Source of the DNA: Solemya velesiana gill symbiont
Lineage (GTDB): Bacteria > Pseudomonadota > Gammaproteobacteria > Chromatiales > Chromatiaceae
Assembly: GCF_002020805.1 (NCBI RefSeq)
Contig: NZ_MPRJ01000019.1
Location: 1-49,591, forward strand
Length of the DNA: 49,591 bases
Direction of reading: 5' to 3'
Below, piece by piece: positions 10,476 to 19,975 of this stretch. Both the position numbers and the translations under genes were made by a program. The stretch's first letter is position 1. Each line of letters starts with the position of its first letter. The notes under the pieces were generated by a model that searched no databases, was not told the origin of the DNA, and saw only the letters and a program-made list of their open reading frames with translations.

Positions 10476-11327
10476 TCAGAGTCCCAGGTTTTTCCAGATC
10501 TTCAGTGCAGGCTCGGACTGGTTCATGGTGTAGAAGTGCAGCCCAGGGGCATCGTGCCGCAACAGAGTGTCGCACATGGCTGACACCACCTCGATGCCGA
10601 AGGCCTTGATGCTTGCGATATCGTCCCCGTAGCCCTCCAGTCGCTTTCTTATCCAGCGGGGTATCTCGGCGCCGCAGGCATCGGAAAACCGGATCAGGTT
10701 GGTGTAGTTGGTGATCGGCATGATGCCCGGAACGATCGGGATGTCGACGCCAAGCTTTTCGCAACTGTCCACAAACCGGTAATAGGCGTCCGGATTGTAG
10801 AAGTACTGGGTGATTGCTGCGTTGGCACCGGCGTCCACCTTGCGCTTGAAGTTGAGTATATCCGCCTCGGCACTGGGTGCCTGGGGATGAAACTCGGGAT
10901 AGGCTGCCACCTCGATATGGAAGTGATCGCCGAAGGTTTCACGGATAAGGGTGACCAGTTCATTGGCATAGTTGAGGTCGCCGATGCCACCGAGCCCCGC
11001 CCCGGATGGCAGGTCACCCCGCAGGGCGACGACACGGTGGATTCCCTGGCTCTTGTAATGCTCAAGGATCTCGATGATCTCCTCCCGGCTGCTGCCGATA
11101 CAGGAGAGATGGGGTGCGGTATCCAGCTTCTGTGAGACCAACCACTCGACGCTCTGAAACGTGCGCTCCTGGGTAGAGCCGCCCGCGCCATAGGTGACGG
11201 AGAAATAGAGTGGGTTGACCGCCGCCAGTTCTTTCACATTGGCCTGAAGCTTCTCCATACCCGCCTCGGTCTTGGGCGGAAACAGCTCGAAGCTGAAGGT
11301 CTTCTCGAATTTCTTTTGTGAATCCAT
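10476..11327 (-). CDS. metF: Methylenetetrahydrofolate reductase MetF
   Basis: FAD-dependent 5,10-methylenetetrahydrofolate reductase, 283 aa, supplying methyl-THF for methionine synthesis. The bacterial MetF motifs are visible: FELFPPKTEAG at the N terminus (about 14-25), SVTYGAGGS (about 43-51), the HRVVALRGDLP segment (about 97-107), QYFYNPDAYYRFVD, and the C-terminal FYTMNQSEPALKIW. It lies downstream of ahcY. In many proteobacteria metF and ahcY share SAH-riboswitch control, and here metF could be read from the ahcY transcript. However, a MITE-like palindromic element fills the gap directly before the metF start, and the ribosome site in front of its ATG is weak. Confidence 0.95.
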   Translation of the reverse strand: MDSQKKFEKTFSFELFPPKTEAGMEKLQANVKELAAVNPLYFSVTYGAGGSTQERTFQSVEWLVSQKLDTAPHLSCIGSSREEIIEILEHYKSQGIHRVVALRGDLPSGAGLGGIGDLNYANELVTLIRETFGDHFHIEVAAYPEFHPQAPSAEADILNFKRKVDAGANAAITQYFYNPDAYYRFVDSCEKLGVDIPIVPGIMPITNYTNLIRFSDACGAEIPRWIRKRLEGYGDDIASIKAFGIEVVSAMCDTLLRHDAPGLHFYTMNQSEPALKIWKNLGL

Positions 11328-11342
11328 AGTCTTTGTTCAAAA

Positions 11343-11436
11343 AGCACAGAGTTCGCAGAGATGGGTGGTGGTGTCACGCGATGTGCATCACCCATTTAAC
11401 TCAGAGTTTTCTGAGCGCCTTTGCGTCCTCTGTGCT
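11343..11436. repeat. MITE-like palindromic element between ahcY and metF
   Basis: The element is bounded by imperfect inverted repeats. The left arm starts AGCACAGAG at 11343. The right arm at 11420-11436 is its complement, ending CTCTGTGCT. Inside are two further dyads: ATGGGTG/CACCCAT (11361-11367 with 11389-11395) and CTCAGA/TCTGAG (11400-11415). There is no coding capacity. The outer sequence resembles the widespread environmental repeat that pairs AGCACAGAG with CTCTGTGCT. It was probably inserted in, or retained within, the ahcY-metF intercistronic gap. Confidence 0.75.
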
Positions 11437-11455
11437 CCTACACCTCTCGGGCAGA

Positions 11456-12871
11456 TCAGTAGCGGTAGTGGTTGGGCTTGTAGGGGCCTTCCACCGGTAC
11501 GCCGATGTAGTCGGCTTGTTCCTGGCTAAGGGTGCTCAGGTTGGCGTTGATCTTGGCCAGGTGCAGTCGGGCAACCTCTTCGTCCAGATGCTTTGGCAGC
11601 ATGTAGACCTTGTTTTCGTAGTTGTCGCCGCGGACGAACAGCTCCATCTGGGCCAGCACCTGGTTGGTAAAGGAGTTGGACATCACGAAGCTGGGGTGGC
11701 CGGTGGCGCAGCCCAGGTTCACCAGGCGTCCCTCGGTCAGCAGGATGATGCGCTTGCCGTCAGGGAAGATGATGTGGTCCACCTGGGGCTTGATGTTCTC
11801 CCAATTGTATTTATCCAGGCTGGCAACATCGATTTCGTTGTCGAAGTGGCCGATGTTGCAGACGATGGACTGGTCCTTCATGGCCGCCATGTGGTCATGG
11901 GTGATGACGTGGAAGTTGCCGGTGGCGGTGACGAAGATGTCTGCCAGGGGAGCAGCCTCTTCCATGGTCACTACGCGGTAACCTTCCATAGCCGCCTGCA
12001 GGGCGCAGATGGGATCGACCTCGGTAACCCATACCGTGGCGCCGAGGCCGCGGAAGGACTGGGCGCAACCCTTGCCCACGTCGCCGTAACCGAGTACCAA
12101 GGCAATCTTGCCGGCCACCATCACATCGGTAGCGCGCTTGATGCCATCCATCAGGGATTCGCGGCAGCCGTAGAGGTTGTCGAACTTGGACTTGGTGACC
12201 GAGTCGTTGACATTGATGGCGGGGAAGGGCAGTTCGCTACTCTCCTGCATCTGGTAGAGGCGGTGAACGCCGGTGGTGGTCTCTTCGGTGACACCCTGGA
12301 TGTTCTTCAGAATGTTCGAGTACCAGCCCGGCTGCTCTGCCAGGCGCGCCTTGATGGCGGCGTAGAGTACTTCTTCCTCTTCGCTGGTCGGGTTGTCCAG
12401 CACACTAATGTCCTGCTCGGCCTTGGCGCCGAGATTGATCAGCAGGGTGGCGTCACCACCATCGTCGAGAATCATGTTCGGGGTGCCGTCATCGGCCCAC
12501 TCCATGATCTTGTGGGTATAGGCCCAGTACTCTTCCAGGCTTTCGCCCTTGTAGGCGTAAACCGGGATGTTCTGTGCGGCGATGGCTGCAGCAGCGTGGT
12601 CCTGGGTTGAGAAGATGTTGCACGAGGCCCAGCGTACCTCGGCGCCCAGGGCGACCAGGGTCTCGATCAGCACTGCGGTCTGGATAGTCATGTGCAGGCT
12701 GCCGGCAATGCGGGCACCCTTCAGGGGCTTCTCTTCGCCATACTTTTCCTGCAGGGCCATCAAGCCGGGCATCTCGGTGTTGGCGATGGCTATCTCCTTG
12801 CGGCCCCAGTTGGCCAGGGAGAGGTCGGCAACCTTGTAATCGGCGAAATCGTTGTTCACAACGGCATTCAT
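11456..12871 (-). CDS. ahcY: S-adenosylhomocysteine hydrolase AhcY
   Basis: Adenosylhomocysteinase, 471 aa. It splits SAH to adenosine and homocysteine and so relieves product inhibition of methyltransferases. NAD is bound through the Rossmann motif GYGDVGKG (around residue 260). Other family marks are [13 protein letters not shown], the substrate-site [29 protein letters not shown] and the C-terminal KPNHYRY tail, which completes the NAD site. The length matches the long bacterial form with an internal insertion. An SAH riboswitch occupies the leader. The CGGAGA ribosome site at 12879-12884 lies in a small hairpin loop next to the aptamer. Confidence 0.97.
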   Translation of the reverse strand: MNAVVNNDFADYKVADLSLANWGRKEIAIANTEMPGLMALQEKYGEEKPLKGARIAGSLHMTIQTAVLIETLVALGAEVRWASCNIFSTQDHAAAAIAAQNIPVYAYKGESLEEYWAYTHKIMEWADDGTPNMILDDGGDATLLINLGAKAEQDISVLDNPTSEEEEVLYAAIKARLAEQPGWYSNILKNIQGVTEETTTGVHRLYQMQESSELPFPAINVNDSVTKSKFDNLYGCRESLMDGIKRATDVMVAGKIALVLGYGDVGKGCAQSFRGLGATVWVTEVDPICALQAAMEGYRVVTMEEAAPLADIFVTATGNFHVITHDHMAAMKDQSIVCNIGHFDNEIDVASLDKYNWENIKPQVDHIIFPDGKRIILLTEGRLVNLGCATGHPSFVMSNSFTNQVLAQMELFVRGDNYENKVYMLPKHLDEEVARLHLAKINANLSTLSQEQADYIGVPVEGPYKPNHYRY

Positions 12872-12890
12872 AGTTCAGTCTCCGAAAAAA

Positions 12891-12964
12891 CTGAGCGCCG
12901 TTGCAAAATGTTTGGATAGCCTCCCGAGCCTGGCAGGTCAAGCCTGTTGCAGCGCTCCTCGGTG
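12891..12964 (-). promoter_or_regulatory. SAH riboswitch upstream of ahcY
   Basis: Read on the minus strand, the leader contains CCGAGGAGCGCTGCAAC, then CCAGGCTCGG, and ends with AACGGCGCTC. This is the conserved order and spelling of the SAH aptamer. GAGCGC and GCGCTC form P1, and CCGAG pairs with CTCGG in the pseudoknot/P2 region. The family binds S-adenosylhomocysteine and switches ahcY on. Downstream, TCAGT (complement of 12890-12894) can pair with ACTGA (complement of 12875-12879), looping out the ribosome site. That hairpin shares two bases with P1, which fits translational ON control. A TATACT -10 candidate lies at 12987-12992. Confidence 0.93.
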
Positions 12965-13020
12965 AGGGTGGTGTGATTAGGTGCGTAGTATAAGCAGTTT
13001 GGCTTAAATATCCAGATAGA

Positions 13021-13052
13021 ACGCAGAGTGCGCCAAGCAGTGCACTCTGCGT
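13021..13052. terminator. Hairpin between metK and ahcY, possible terminator
   Basis: Perfect 11-bp stem (ACGCAGAGTGC at 13021-13031 with its complement at 13042-13052) and a 10-base loop, starting 8 bases beyond the metK stop. A run of six T follows on the plus strand. On the minus strand, in the direction of metK, the 3' side is only TTCTATCT. It is therefore a strong terminator for antisense transcription and a weak or bidirectional one for metK. Confidence 0.6.
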
Positions 13053-13059
13053 CCCTTTT

Positions 13060-14232
13060 TTACAGTCCTGCGGCGTCTTTGAGGGCAGCGGCCTTATCGG
13101 TGCTCTCCCATGTGAATTCAGGTTCTTCACGACCGAAATGGCCATAGGCCGCCGTCTTGCGGTAAATCGGCTTGACCAGGTCAAGCATTCGCAGGATGCC
13201 ATAGGGGCGCAGGTCGAAGTGCTCACGTACGATCTCCGCGATCTTGTCCTCTGCCACCTTGGCGGTACCGAAGGTCTCGATGGAGATGGAGGTCGGTTCG
13301 GCCACGCCGATGGCATAGGAGACCTGGATCTCGCAGCGGTCCGCCAGGCCGGCGGCGACGATGTTCTTGGCCACGTAGCGGCCGGCGTATGCGGCGGAGC
13401 GGTCCACTTTTGAGGGGTCCTTGCCGGAGAAGGCGCCGCCACCGTGGCGAGCTGCGCCACCGTAGGTGTCGACAATGATCTTGCGCCCGGTCAGGCCGCA
13501 GTCTCCCACGGGACCGCCGATGATGAAGGAGCCCGTGGGATTGATATGGATCTTCTCCTGGGGGCACTTGTCCAGCCACTCTTTGGGCAGTACAGGCTGG
13601 ATGATGTTCTCCATTACCGCCTCACGCAGGTGGTTGTACTCGATGTCGGGATCGTGCTGGGTGGAGAGTGCAACGGCGTCGATGCCGGTGACGACACCGT
13701 TCTCATAGCGCAGGGTCACCTGGCTCTTGGCGTCCGGGCGCAGCCAGGGCAGGATGTGCTCCTTGCGCATCTCGGACTGACGCTGCACCAGGCGGTGGGC
13801 GTAGGTTATGGGGGCGGGCATCAGTACGTCGGTCTCGTTGGTGGCGTAGCCGAACATCAGGCCCTGGTCTCCGGCGCCCTGCTCTTCGGGGGCTTTGCGG
13901 TCGACCCCCATGGCGATATCGCCGGATTGCTTGCCGATCAGGGACATCACGGCGCAGGTGTTGCCGTCGAAGCCGATGTCCGAATTGGTGTAACCGATGT
14001 CACAGACCACCTCGCGAATGACCTCTTCGAGATCGACCCAGGCGTTGGTGGTGATCTCGCCGGCAACGATAACTGCACCGGTCTTGACCATGGTCTCGCA
14101 GGCGACGCGCGCGAGCTCGGGATGGGGGTCGAGCTCTATTATTTTGTCCAGGATAGCATCGGAGATCTGGTCCGCCATCTTATCCGGGTGGCCTTCGGAA
14201 ACTGACTCGGAAGTGAAGATGTAATCGCTCAT
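13060..14232 (-). CDS. metK: S-adenosylmethionine synthetase MetK
   Basis: Methionine adenosyltransferase, 390 aa, making SAM from methionine and ATP. It has all three repeats of the family and the expected motifs. These are [18 protein letters not shown] at the N terminus (ATP and metal site), the signature [13 protein letters not shown] (around residue 120), the P-loop-like [19 protein letters not shown] (around 260) and the C-terminal YGHFGREE. The start ATG follows an A/T-rich stretch with little Shine-Dalgarno character. The leader carries a strong promoter, a SAM-II-like aptamer and an intrinsic terminator, so feedback control by SAM at the level of transcription is likely. Confidence 0.97.
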   Translation of the reverse strand: MSDYIFTSESVSEGHPDKMADQISDAILDKIIELDPHPELARVACETMVKTGAVIVAGEITTNAWVDLEEVIREVVCDIGYTNSDIGFDGNTCAVMSLIGKQSGDIAMGVDRKAPEEQGAGDQGLMFGYATNETDVLMPAPITYAHRLVQRQSEMRKEHILPWLRPDAKSQVTLRYENGVVTGIDAVALSTQHDPDIEYNHLREAVMENIIQPVLPKEWLDKCPQEKIHINPTGSFIIGGPVGDCGLTGRKIIVDTYGGAARHGGGAFSGKDPSKVDRSAAYAGRYVAKNIVAAGLADRCEIQVSYAIGVAEPTSISIETFGTAKVAEDKIAEIVREHFDLRPYGILRMLDLVKPIYRKTAAYGHFGREEPEFTWESTDKAAALKDAAGL

Positions 14233-14250
14233 AATTATTTGTTTTCCATT

Positions 14251-14284
14251 AAAAAACCCGCCAAGCGCGAGCTAAGGCGGGTTT
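14251..14284 (-). terminator. Intrinsic terminator in the metK leader
   Basis: On the minus strand AACCCGCC (complement of 14276-14283) pairs with GGCGGGTT (complement of 14255-14262), followed by a run of T and then the metK start about 20 bases on. It ends a leader transcript of roughly 100 nt before the gene. It therefore acts as an attenuator, not as the end of an upstream gene. The GCGGG stretch inside the aptamer (complement of 14328-14333) can pair with CCCGC of the 5' arm, a plausible antiterminator. Confidence 0.85.
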
Positions 14285-14304
14285 CCGTTATTCGATTCGG
14301 GGTT

Positions 14305-14356
14305 CGCTTTAGCCGCATTTGTAACGCGCCCGCAATCTGATTTCAAATCGGCGCAG
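14305..14356 (-). promoter_or_regulatory. SAM-II (SAM-alpha) riboswitch aptamer upstream of metK
   Basis: The minus-strand sequence reads, in order, GCGCCGATTT, a short linker, GATTGC, GGGCGCGTTACAAATG and CGGCTAAAG. This matches the H-type pseudoknot pattern of SAM-II: P1 GCGCC with GGCGC, an ATTGC element, the GCGCGT-A-AAATG segment and the terminal GCTAAA that pairs back into the loop. The family binds SAM and lowers expression of methionine and SAM genes. It is best known in alphaproteobacteria; here it stands before metK in a gammaproteobacterial context. The identification is by recalled consensus, not a model search. Confidence 0.85.
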
Positions 14357-14361
14357 TTGGC

Positions 14362-14389
14362 ATTATCCGGTAACCTGTCAAATTGTCAA
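14362..14389 (-). promoter_or_regulatory. Sigma-70 promoter of metK
   Basis: On the minus strand a perfect TTGACA (complement of 14384-14389) is followed 16 bases later by GATAAT (complement of 14362-14367). Transcription would start near 14355, at the first base of the aptamer. There is a second TTGACA 8 bases downstream, but it is too close to the -10 box to be used with it. Confidence 0.8.
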
Positions 14390-14411
14390 TATCGTACGGG
14401 AAATGCATGTA

Positions 14412-14432
14412 TTTAGAACAGATTGTTCTAAA
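14412..14432. promoter_or_regulatory. Perfect 21-bp dyad, operator-like
   Basis: TTTAGAACA, a 3-base centre GAT, then TGTTCTAAA: perfect 9-bp arms. It sits 22 bases upstream of the metK -35 box and about 150 bases upstream of the divergent thioredoxin-fold gene. It could bind a dimeric regulator of either gene; I do not recognise the regulator. The rest of 14433-14580 is A/T-rich and holds no gene; the thioredoxin-fold gene's promoter is presumably there. Confidence 0.5.
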
Positions 14433-14580
14433 AAGCTGGAAAAATTATGAGATTCATTGGAAACGAATCAGTTATATTTACCGTTTGAATAAGAAAATCG
14501 GATAAATAAAGCGGGGCGCATTACTGATTACTTATGACAAAATGGCCCGCTGGTTGAATATAAGAAAAGGAGTCGCGACC

Positions 14581-15135
14581 ATGGTGTCACTGGAAACCCC
14601 GGTTTGCGAATTTGATAAGCCCGCTGTGGATTTCACGCTTCCCGGCGTAGACGGCAAGACCTGGAGCCTGCAGGATTGCGCTGGTCCCAATGGGCTGCTG
14701 GTGATGTTCATCTGCAATCACTGCCCTTACGTGAAGGCGATCCACGAACGGTTGGTGCGCGATACCCTGGCGCTCAAAGAGCTGGGTATCAACAGCGTGG
14801 CGATCATGTCCAATGATCCCGCCGAGTATGAAGAGGACTCCTTCGAGAATATGGTTCGGGTGGCCGATGAGTTCGGTTACCCCTTCCCATACCTGCTGGA
14901 CGAGAGCCAGGAGGTGGCCAAGGCCTATGGCGCTGTCTGCACCCCCGATTTTTTCGGCTACAACGCTGATTTGGGACTGCAGTACCGTGGACGCTTGGAC
15001 GAGAGCCGCAAGGAGGCCGCACCGGAAGGCGTGCGGCGCGACCTGTTTGAAGCCATGAAGCAGGTTGCCGAGACCGGCCGGGGTCCGGCTGTGCAGATCC
15101 CCAGCATGGGCTGTTCCATCAAGTGGAGGGACTGA
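14581..15135 (+). CDS. Thioredoxin-fold (AhpC/TSA-like) protein with CNHCPYV motif
   Basis: Cytoplasmic thioredoxin-like protein of 184 aa, without a signal peptide. The redox motif CNHCPYVKAIHERL (a CxxC) is around residues 46-49 and follows a VMFI strand. The segments NDPAEYEEDSFENM, YLLDESQEVAKAYGAVCTPDFF (cis-Pro region) and the closing IPSMGCSIKW are typical of a widespread family annotated as thioredoxin or peroxiredoxin-like. I chose the ATG at 14581 because AAAAGGAG precedes it by 8 bases; an in-frame ATG at 14542 lacks such a site. Substrate and partner are unknown. It is divergent from metK. Confidence 0.85.
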   Translation: MVSLETPVCEFDKPAVDFTLPGVDGKTWSLQDCAGPNGLLVMFICNHCPYVKAIHERLVRDTLALKELGINSVAIMSNDPAEYEEDSFENMVRVADEFGYPFPYLLDESQEVAKAYGAVCTPDFFGYNADLGLQYRGRLDESRKEAAPEGVRRDLFEAMKQVAETGRGPAVQIPSMGCSIKWRD

Positions 15136-15481
15136 AGTGCCGTAAACAGGCGGTAATCCTCCCCCTGTAATATGGCATCGGTATTTTTTATGCCCCATAA
15201 AGCCAGTTGGCTTGCTCCGGAAGTGGCGAAAGGGGCAAAATAAGCGTTTTACGGATGAGAATCCTGGCGGAGGCTGAAGTTTCGATTTCTCCTCCAGGTG
15301 GCAAGTCGCACCTCAAGGTCATGGACATCTCCAGCCGGCGTCTCCCAAACGGGGTTAAACAGTAGACCTGTTGCTCGCAACGGGTCCAAGAGACGGGGCG
15401 CCTTCGATTTTTGGGCAGCATCAGGTCTGCCCTGGACCGGAATATAAAATTTCTAACAAGTCTTTATGAGAGGAGGGGCTT
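15136..15481 (+). other. Gene-free leader region before tkt with a strong hairpin
   Basis: No convincing gene. A 10-bp stem at 15365-15386 (GACCTGTTGC with GCAACGGGTC, one G-U pair) has almost no loop and no T run after it, so it is a leader structure rather than a terminator. TATAAA at 15443-15448 is a possible -10 box. A plus-strand stretch ending near 15363 could encode a fragment resembling a PilZ-domain start (EAEVSISPPGG, then VMDIS). It is short and has no usable start, so at most it is a decayed remnant. The ribosome site GAGGAGGGG at 15469-15477 serves tkt. Confidence 0.5.
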
Positions 15482-17491
15482 ATGTCCTCACGTAGAACAC
15501 TCGCTAACGCCGTCCGTGCACTGAGCATGGATGCGGTTCAGAAAGCCAACTCCGGCCATCCTGGTGCGCCCATGGGTATGGCAGATATCGCCGAGGTGCT
15601 CTGGAACGACTACATGAAGCACAATCCATCCAACCCCAACTGGGCGGATCGCGACCGTTTCGTACTCTCCAACGGTCACGGCTCCATGCTGATCTACTCC
15701 CTGTTGCACCTGACCGGTTATGACCTGAGCGTCGACGATCTGAAATCTTTCCGTCAGCTCCACTCCAAGACCCCGGGTCACCCCGAGTATGGCTACGCCC
15801 CAGGCGTTGAGACCACAACCGGTCCCCTGGGCCAGGGCATCACCAATGCCGTGGGTATGGCAATCGCCGAGAAGGCGATGGCTGACCAGTTCAACCGCGA
15901 TGGCCACACCATCGTCGATCACGACACCTACGTATTCCTGGGTGACGGCTGCATGATGGAAGGCATCTCTCACGAAGCCTGCTCCCTGGCCGGTACCCTG
16001 GGCCTGGGCAAGCTGATCTGCTTCTACGACGACAACAACATCTCCATCGACGGTGAAGTGCGCGGCAGTGAAGAGGCTCCCGCCTGGTTCAGCGACGATA
16101 CCCCCAAGCGTTTCGACTCCTACGGCTGGCACGTCATTCCCAAGGTGGACGGTCACGATGCCGACGCCATCAAGGCTGCCATCGAAGAAGCGAAGTCTGT
16201 TACCGACAAGCCCTCCCTGATCTGCTGCCAGACCCTCATCGGTTTCGGCTCTCCCAACAAGCAGGGCAAGGAAGAGTGCCACGGCGCTCCTCTGGGCGAA
16301 GACGAAATTGCACTGACCAAGGAAACACTGGGCTGGAACGGCGGTCCTTTCGAAGTGCCTGAAGATGTCTACGCCGGTTGGGACGCCAAGGGCAAGGGTG
16401 GCGATGCAGAGTCCGAGTGGAACGCCCGCTTCGACGCCTACGCTGCCGCTCACCCCGGGCTGGCTGCAGAGTTCAAGCGCCGCATGGCCGGTGACCTGCC
16501 CGCCGACTTCGAAGAGAAGGCCCAGGCCTTCATCACGTCCGTGGACGAGAAAGCCGAGAAAATCGCCAGCCGCAAGGCTTCCCAGAACTCCATCGAAGGC
16601 TACGGTGCTTTCGTACCCGAGTACATGGGCGGCTCCGCTGACCTAGCCGGCTCCAACCTGACTATATGGTCCGGTGCCAAGGGTCTGAGCGCCAGCGACT
16701 GCTCCGGTAACTACATCCACTACGGTGTACGTGAGTTCGGCATGTCCGCCATCATGAACGGTATCGAGCTGCACGGCGGCTTCAAGACCTACGGCGCGAC
16801 CTTCCTGATGTTCTCCGAGTACGCACGCAACGCCCTGCGTATGGCGGCCCTGATGAAGCAGAGCCCGATCCACGTCTACACCCACGACTCCATCGGTCTG
16901 GGCGAGGACGGTCCTACCCATCAGCCCGTCGAGCAGACCGCTACCCTGCGTATGATTCCCCGCATGTCCGTTTGGCGTCCCTGTGACGCGGTCGAGACCG
17001 CGGTTGCCTGGAAGTTTGCCCTGGAGCGCAAGGGCGGTCCCACCAGCCTGATCCTCTCCCGTCAGGGCCTGGCTCACATGGAGCGTACCGAGGACCAGAT
17101 CGCTGCAATCGCCAAGGGTGGCTACATCCTCTCCGACTGCGACGGTACCCCTGACGCGATCATCATCGCCACCGGTTCCGAGGTCGAGATGGCCATGCAG
17201 GCCAAGGAAGCACTGAGCGGCAAGAACATCCGCGTCGTCTCCATGCCTTCCACCGATACTTTCGACGCCCAGGACGCCGACTACATCGAGTCTGTACTGC
17301 CTTCCAGCGTTACCGCACGTGTTGCAGTAGAGGCTGGTGTTACCGGCTTCTGGATGAAGTATGTCGGTCTCAACGGCAAGGTGATCGGTATCGACACCTT
17401 CGGTGAATCTGCACCCGCGGGCGAGGTCTACAAGCACTTCGGCATCACTGTTGACGCAGTGGCCCAGGCTGTAACCGACGTCATCGGTTAA
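15482..17491 (+). CDS. tkt: Transketolase
   Basis: Thiamine-diphosphate enzyme, 669 aa (full length), moving two-carbon units between sugar phosphates in the Calvin and pentose phosphate cycles. The N-terminal domain begins with [27 protein letters not shown]. The ThDP/Mg motif GDGCMMEG with the downstream NN is around residue 155. The pyrimidine-binding domain shows [14 protein letters not shown] and [18 protein letters not shown]. Codon use is strongly biased to C-ending codons, as for highly expressed genes. First gene of tkt-gap-pgk-pyk-fba, an arrangement common in autotrophic gammaproteobacteria. Confidence 0.97.
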   Translation: MSSRRTLANAVRALSMDAVQKANSGHPGAPMGMADIAEVLWNDYMKHNPSNPNWADRDRFVLSNGHGSMLIYSLLHLTGYDLSVDDLKSFRQLHSKTPGHPEYGYAPGVETTTGPLGQGITNAVGMAIAEKAMADQFNRDGHTIVDHDTYVFLGDGCMMEGISHEACSLAGTLGLGKLICFYDDNNISIDGEVRGSEEAPAWFSDDTPKRFDSYGWHVIPKVDGHDADAIKAAIEEAKSVTDKPSLICCQTLIGFGSPNKQGKEECHGAPLGEDEIALTKETLGWNGGPFEVPEDVYAGWDAKGKGGDAESEWNARFDAYAAAHPGLAAEFKRRMAGDLPADFEEKAQAFITSVDEKAEKIASRKASQNSIEGYGAFVPEYMGGSADLAGSNLTIWSGAKGLSASDCSGNYIHYGVREFGMSAIMNGIELHGGFKTYGATFLMFSEYARNALRMAALMKQSPIHVYTHDSIGLGEDGPTHQPVEQTATLRMIPRMSVWRPCDAVETAVAWKFALERKGGPTSLILSRQGLAHMERTEDQIAAIAKGGYILSDCDGTPDAIIIATGSEVEMAMQAKEALSGKNIRVVSMPSTDTFDAQDADYIESVLPSSVTARVAVEAGVTGFWMKYVGLNGKVIGIDTFGESAPAGEVYKHFGITVDAVAQAVTDVIG

Positions 17492-17502
17492 TCCACCAAT
17501 GA

Positions 17503-17527
17503 CGGGCGGCCATTCGATGGCCGCCCG
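17503..17527 (+). other. Intercistronic hairpin after tkt
   Basis: Perfect 11-bp stem CGGGCGGCCAT / ATGGCCGCCCG with a TCG loop, 11 bases after the tkt stop. No T run follows, so it is unlikely to terminate efficiently. It probably protects or processes the upstream mRNA, allowing different levels of tkt and gap. Confidence 0.8.
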
Positions 17528-17534
17528 CTGTTAA

Positions 17535-18584
<1,050 letters not shown>

Positions 18585-18603
18585 GCGTTGAGCTTGTAGC
18601 TTG

Positions 18604-18640
18604 GCCGGGTGGGCCATGCCTCGTGCATGGCCCACCCGGC
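18604..18640 (+). other. Intercistronic hairpin after gap
   Basis: Perfect 16-bp stem starting GCCGGGTGGGCCATGC with loop CTCGT, 20 bases after the gap stop and not followed by a T run. It is the longest of three similar structures in this operon. Confidence 0.85.
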
Positions 18641-18668
18641 TTCAGCCTGCACCAGATGCCCGAGAGGC

Positions 18669-18696
18669 ATTAGCTGAAATAACCATTTCATCTAAT
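18669..18696 (+). other. A/T-rich hairpin in the pgk leader
   Basis: ATTAGCTGAAAT pairs with ATTTCATCTAAT (11 of 12 positions) around an AACC loop. A small 5-bp hairpin (ATGCC/GGCAT) comes just before it. It is 30 bases upstream of the pgk ribosome site. Its symmetry could also make it an operator at an internal promoter. Confidence 0.6.
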
Positions 18697-18739
18697 ACCT
18701 TTCAAATACCAACAAAGATAGCTTACAAGGAGTCTCTCT

Positions 18740-19921
18740 ATGTCCTTCATCAAGCTGATCGATCTCGACCTCGCCGGCAAGCGTGTCCTGATTCGCGCTG
18801 ATCTCAACGTACCTGTTAAAGACGGCAAGGTTACCTCCGATGCCCGTATCACCGCTTCCATGCCCACCATCGAGCACTGTGTAAAAGCAGGTGCCAAGGT
18901 CCAGGTGATGTCTCACCGTGGTCGTCCCACCGAAGGTGAGGTCGATGCAGAGAACTCCATGCAGCCTATCGCTGAAGACATGTCTGCCAAGCTGGGCACC
19001 GCCGTGCGTCTGATCCCCGACTACCTGGAGAACGCGCCTGAAGTGGCCGACGGCGAGGTTGTCCTGTTCGAGAACGTGCGCTTCAACGCGGGCGAGAAGA
19101 AGGACAACGAAGAGCTGGCCAAGAAATACGCTTCCCTGTGCGACGTCTTCGTAATGGATGCTTTCGGTACTGCTCACCGCGCCCAGGCTTCCACCCATGG
19201 TGCCGGCAAGTTCGCACCCACCGCCTGCGCCGGCCTGCTGCTGGCCGACGAGCTGGATAACCTGGCCAAGGCCCTGGCAAATCCTGCCCGCCCCATGGTG
19301 GCCATCGTCGGTGGCTCCAAGGTATCCACCAAGCTGACTGTTCTGGAGGCCCTCTCCGAGAAGGTTGACCAGATGGTGGTCGGCGGCGGTATCGCCAACA
19401 CTTTCCTCAAGGCCATGGGTAACAACGTCGGCAAGTCCCTGTGCGAAGATGACCTGGTGGACACCGCCAAGGCCCTGGTCGAGAAGATGAAGGCCCGCGG
19501 CGCCAACATTCCCATTGCTACCGACGTGGTTTGCGGCAAGGAGTTCAGCGAAACCGCCGAGGCTACCCTGAAGGCAGCCGGTGACGTTGCCGACGACGAC
19601 ATGATCTTCGATATCGGTCCTGACAGCGCCAATGAGCTGGCCGACATCATCGCTAACGCCGGTACCGTGGTCTGGAATGGTCCTGTAGGCGTGTTCGAGT
19701 TCGATCAGTTCGGCGAAGGCACCAAGACCGTCTCCATGGCCATCGCGAACTCCGATTGCTTCAGCCTGGCTGGTGGTGGTGACACCATCGCGGCGATCCA
19801 GAAGTACGACATCTACGACAAGGTCTCCTACATCTCCACCGCCGGTGGTGCGTTCCTGGAATACCTGGAAGGCAAGACCCTGCCTGCCGTCGCCATGCTC
19901 GAAGAGTGTGCCAAGGGCTAA
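18740..19921 (+). CDS. pgk: Phosphoglycerate kinase
   Basis: 393 aa, full length. It interconverts 3-phosphoglycerate plus ATP with 1,3-bisphosphoglycerate, the ATP-using step after RuBisCO in autotrophs. The N-terminal substrate domain shows [13 protein letters not shown] and VMSHRGRP. The hinge and nucleotide domain show [33 protein letters not shown] and the C-terminal GGGDTIAAI. An AAGGAG ribosome site precedes the start. Two hairpins separate it from gap. Codon use is strongly biased. Confidence 0.97.
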   Translation: MSFIKLIDLDLAGKRVLIRADLNVPVKDGKVTSDARITASMPTIEHCVKAGAKVQVMSHRGRPTEGEVDAENSMQPIAEDMSAKLGTAVRLIPDYLENAPEVADGEVVLFENVRFNAGEKKDNEELAKKYASLCDVFVMDAFGTAHRAQASTHGAGKFAPTACAGLLLADELDNLAKALANPARPMVAIVGGSKVSTKLTVLEALSEKVDQMVVGGGIANTFLKAMGNNVGKSLCEDDLVDTAKALVEKMKARGANIPIATDVVCGKEFSETAEATLKAAGDVADDDMIFDIGPDSANELADIIANAGTVVWNGPVGVFEFDQFGEGTKTVSMAIANSDCFSLAGGGDTIAAIQKYDIYDKVSYISTAGGAFLEYLEGKTLPAVAMLEECAKG

Positions 19922-19931
19922 AGGTCCATAT

Positions 19932-19966
19932 GGGCTCTGCCGCTGTGAGGATCGGCGGCAGAGCCC
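19932..19966 (+). other. Intercistronic hairpin after pgk
   Basis: Perfect 12-bp stem GGGCTCTGCCGC / GCGGCAGAGCCC, 11 bases after the pgk stop, without a T run. Its 3' arm touches the GGAG ribosome site of pyk (19967-19970), so folding could also limit pyk translation. Confidence 0.85.
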
Positions 19967-19975
19967 GGAGATATT

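Noticed and set aside
11333-12610. Long open frame on the plus strand opposite ahcY
   Set aside because: It is the complement of a strongly biased gene; the protein has no family features and ahcY is certain.
13444-14205. Long open frame opposite metK
   Set aside because: A shadow of metK codon bias, with no start context or recognisable domain.
15190-15363. PilZ-domain fragment before tkt
   Set aside because: The similarity is limited to a few residues, needs a frame change and has no convincing start.
15488-17437. Two long minus-strand frames opposite tkt
   Set aside because: They are caused by GC-rich, C-ending codons in tkt and resemble no protein family.
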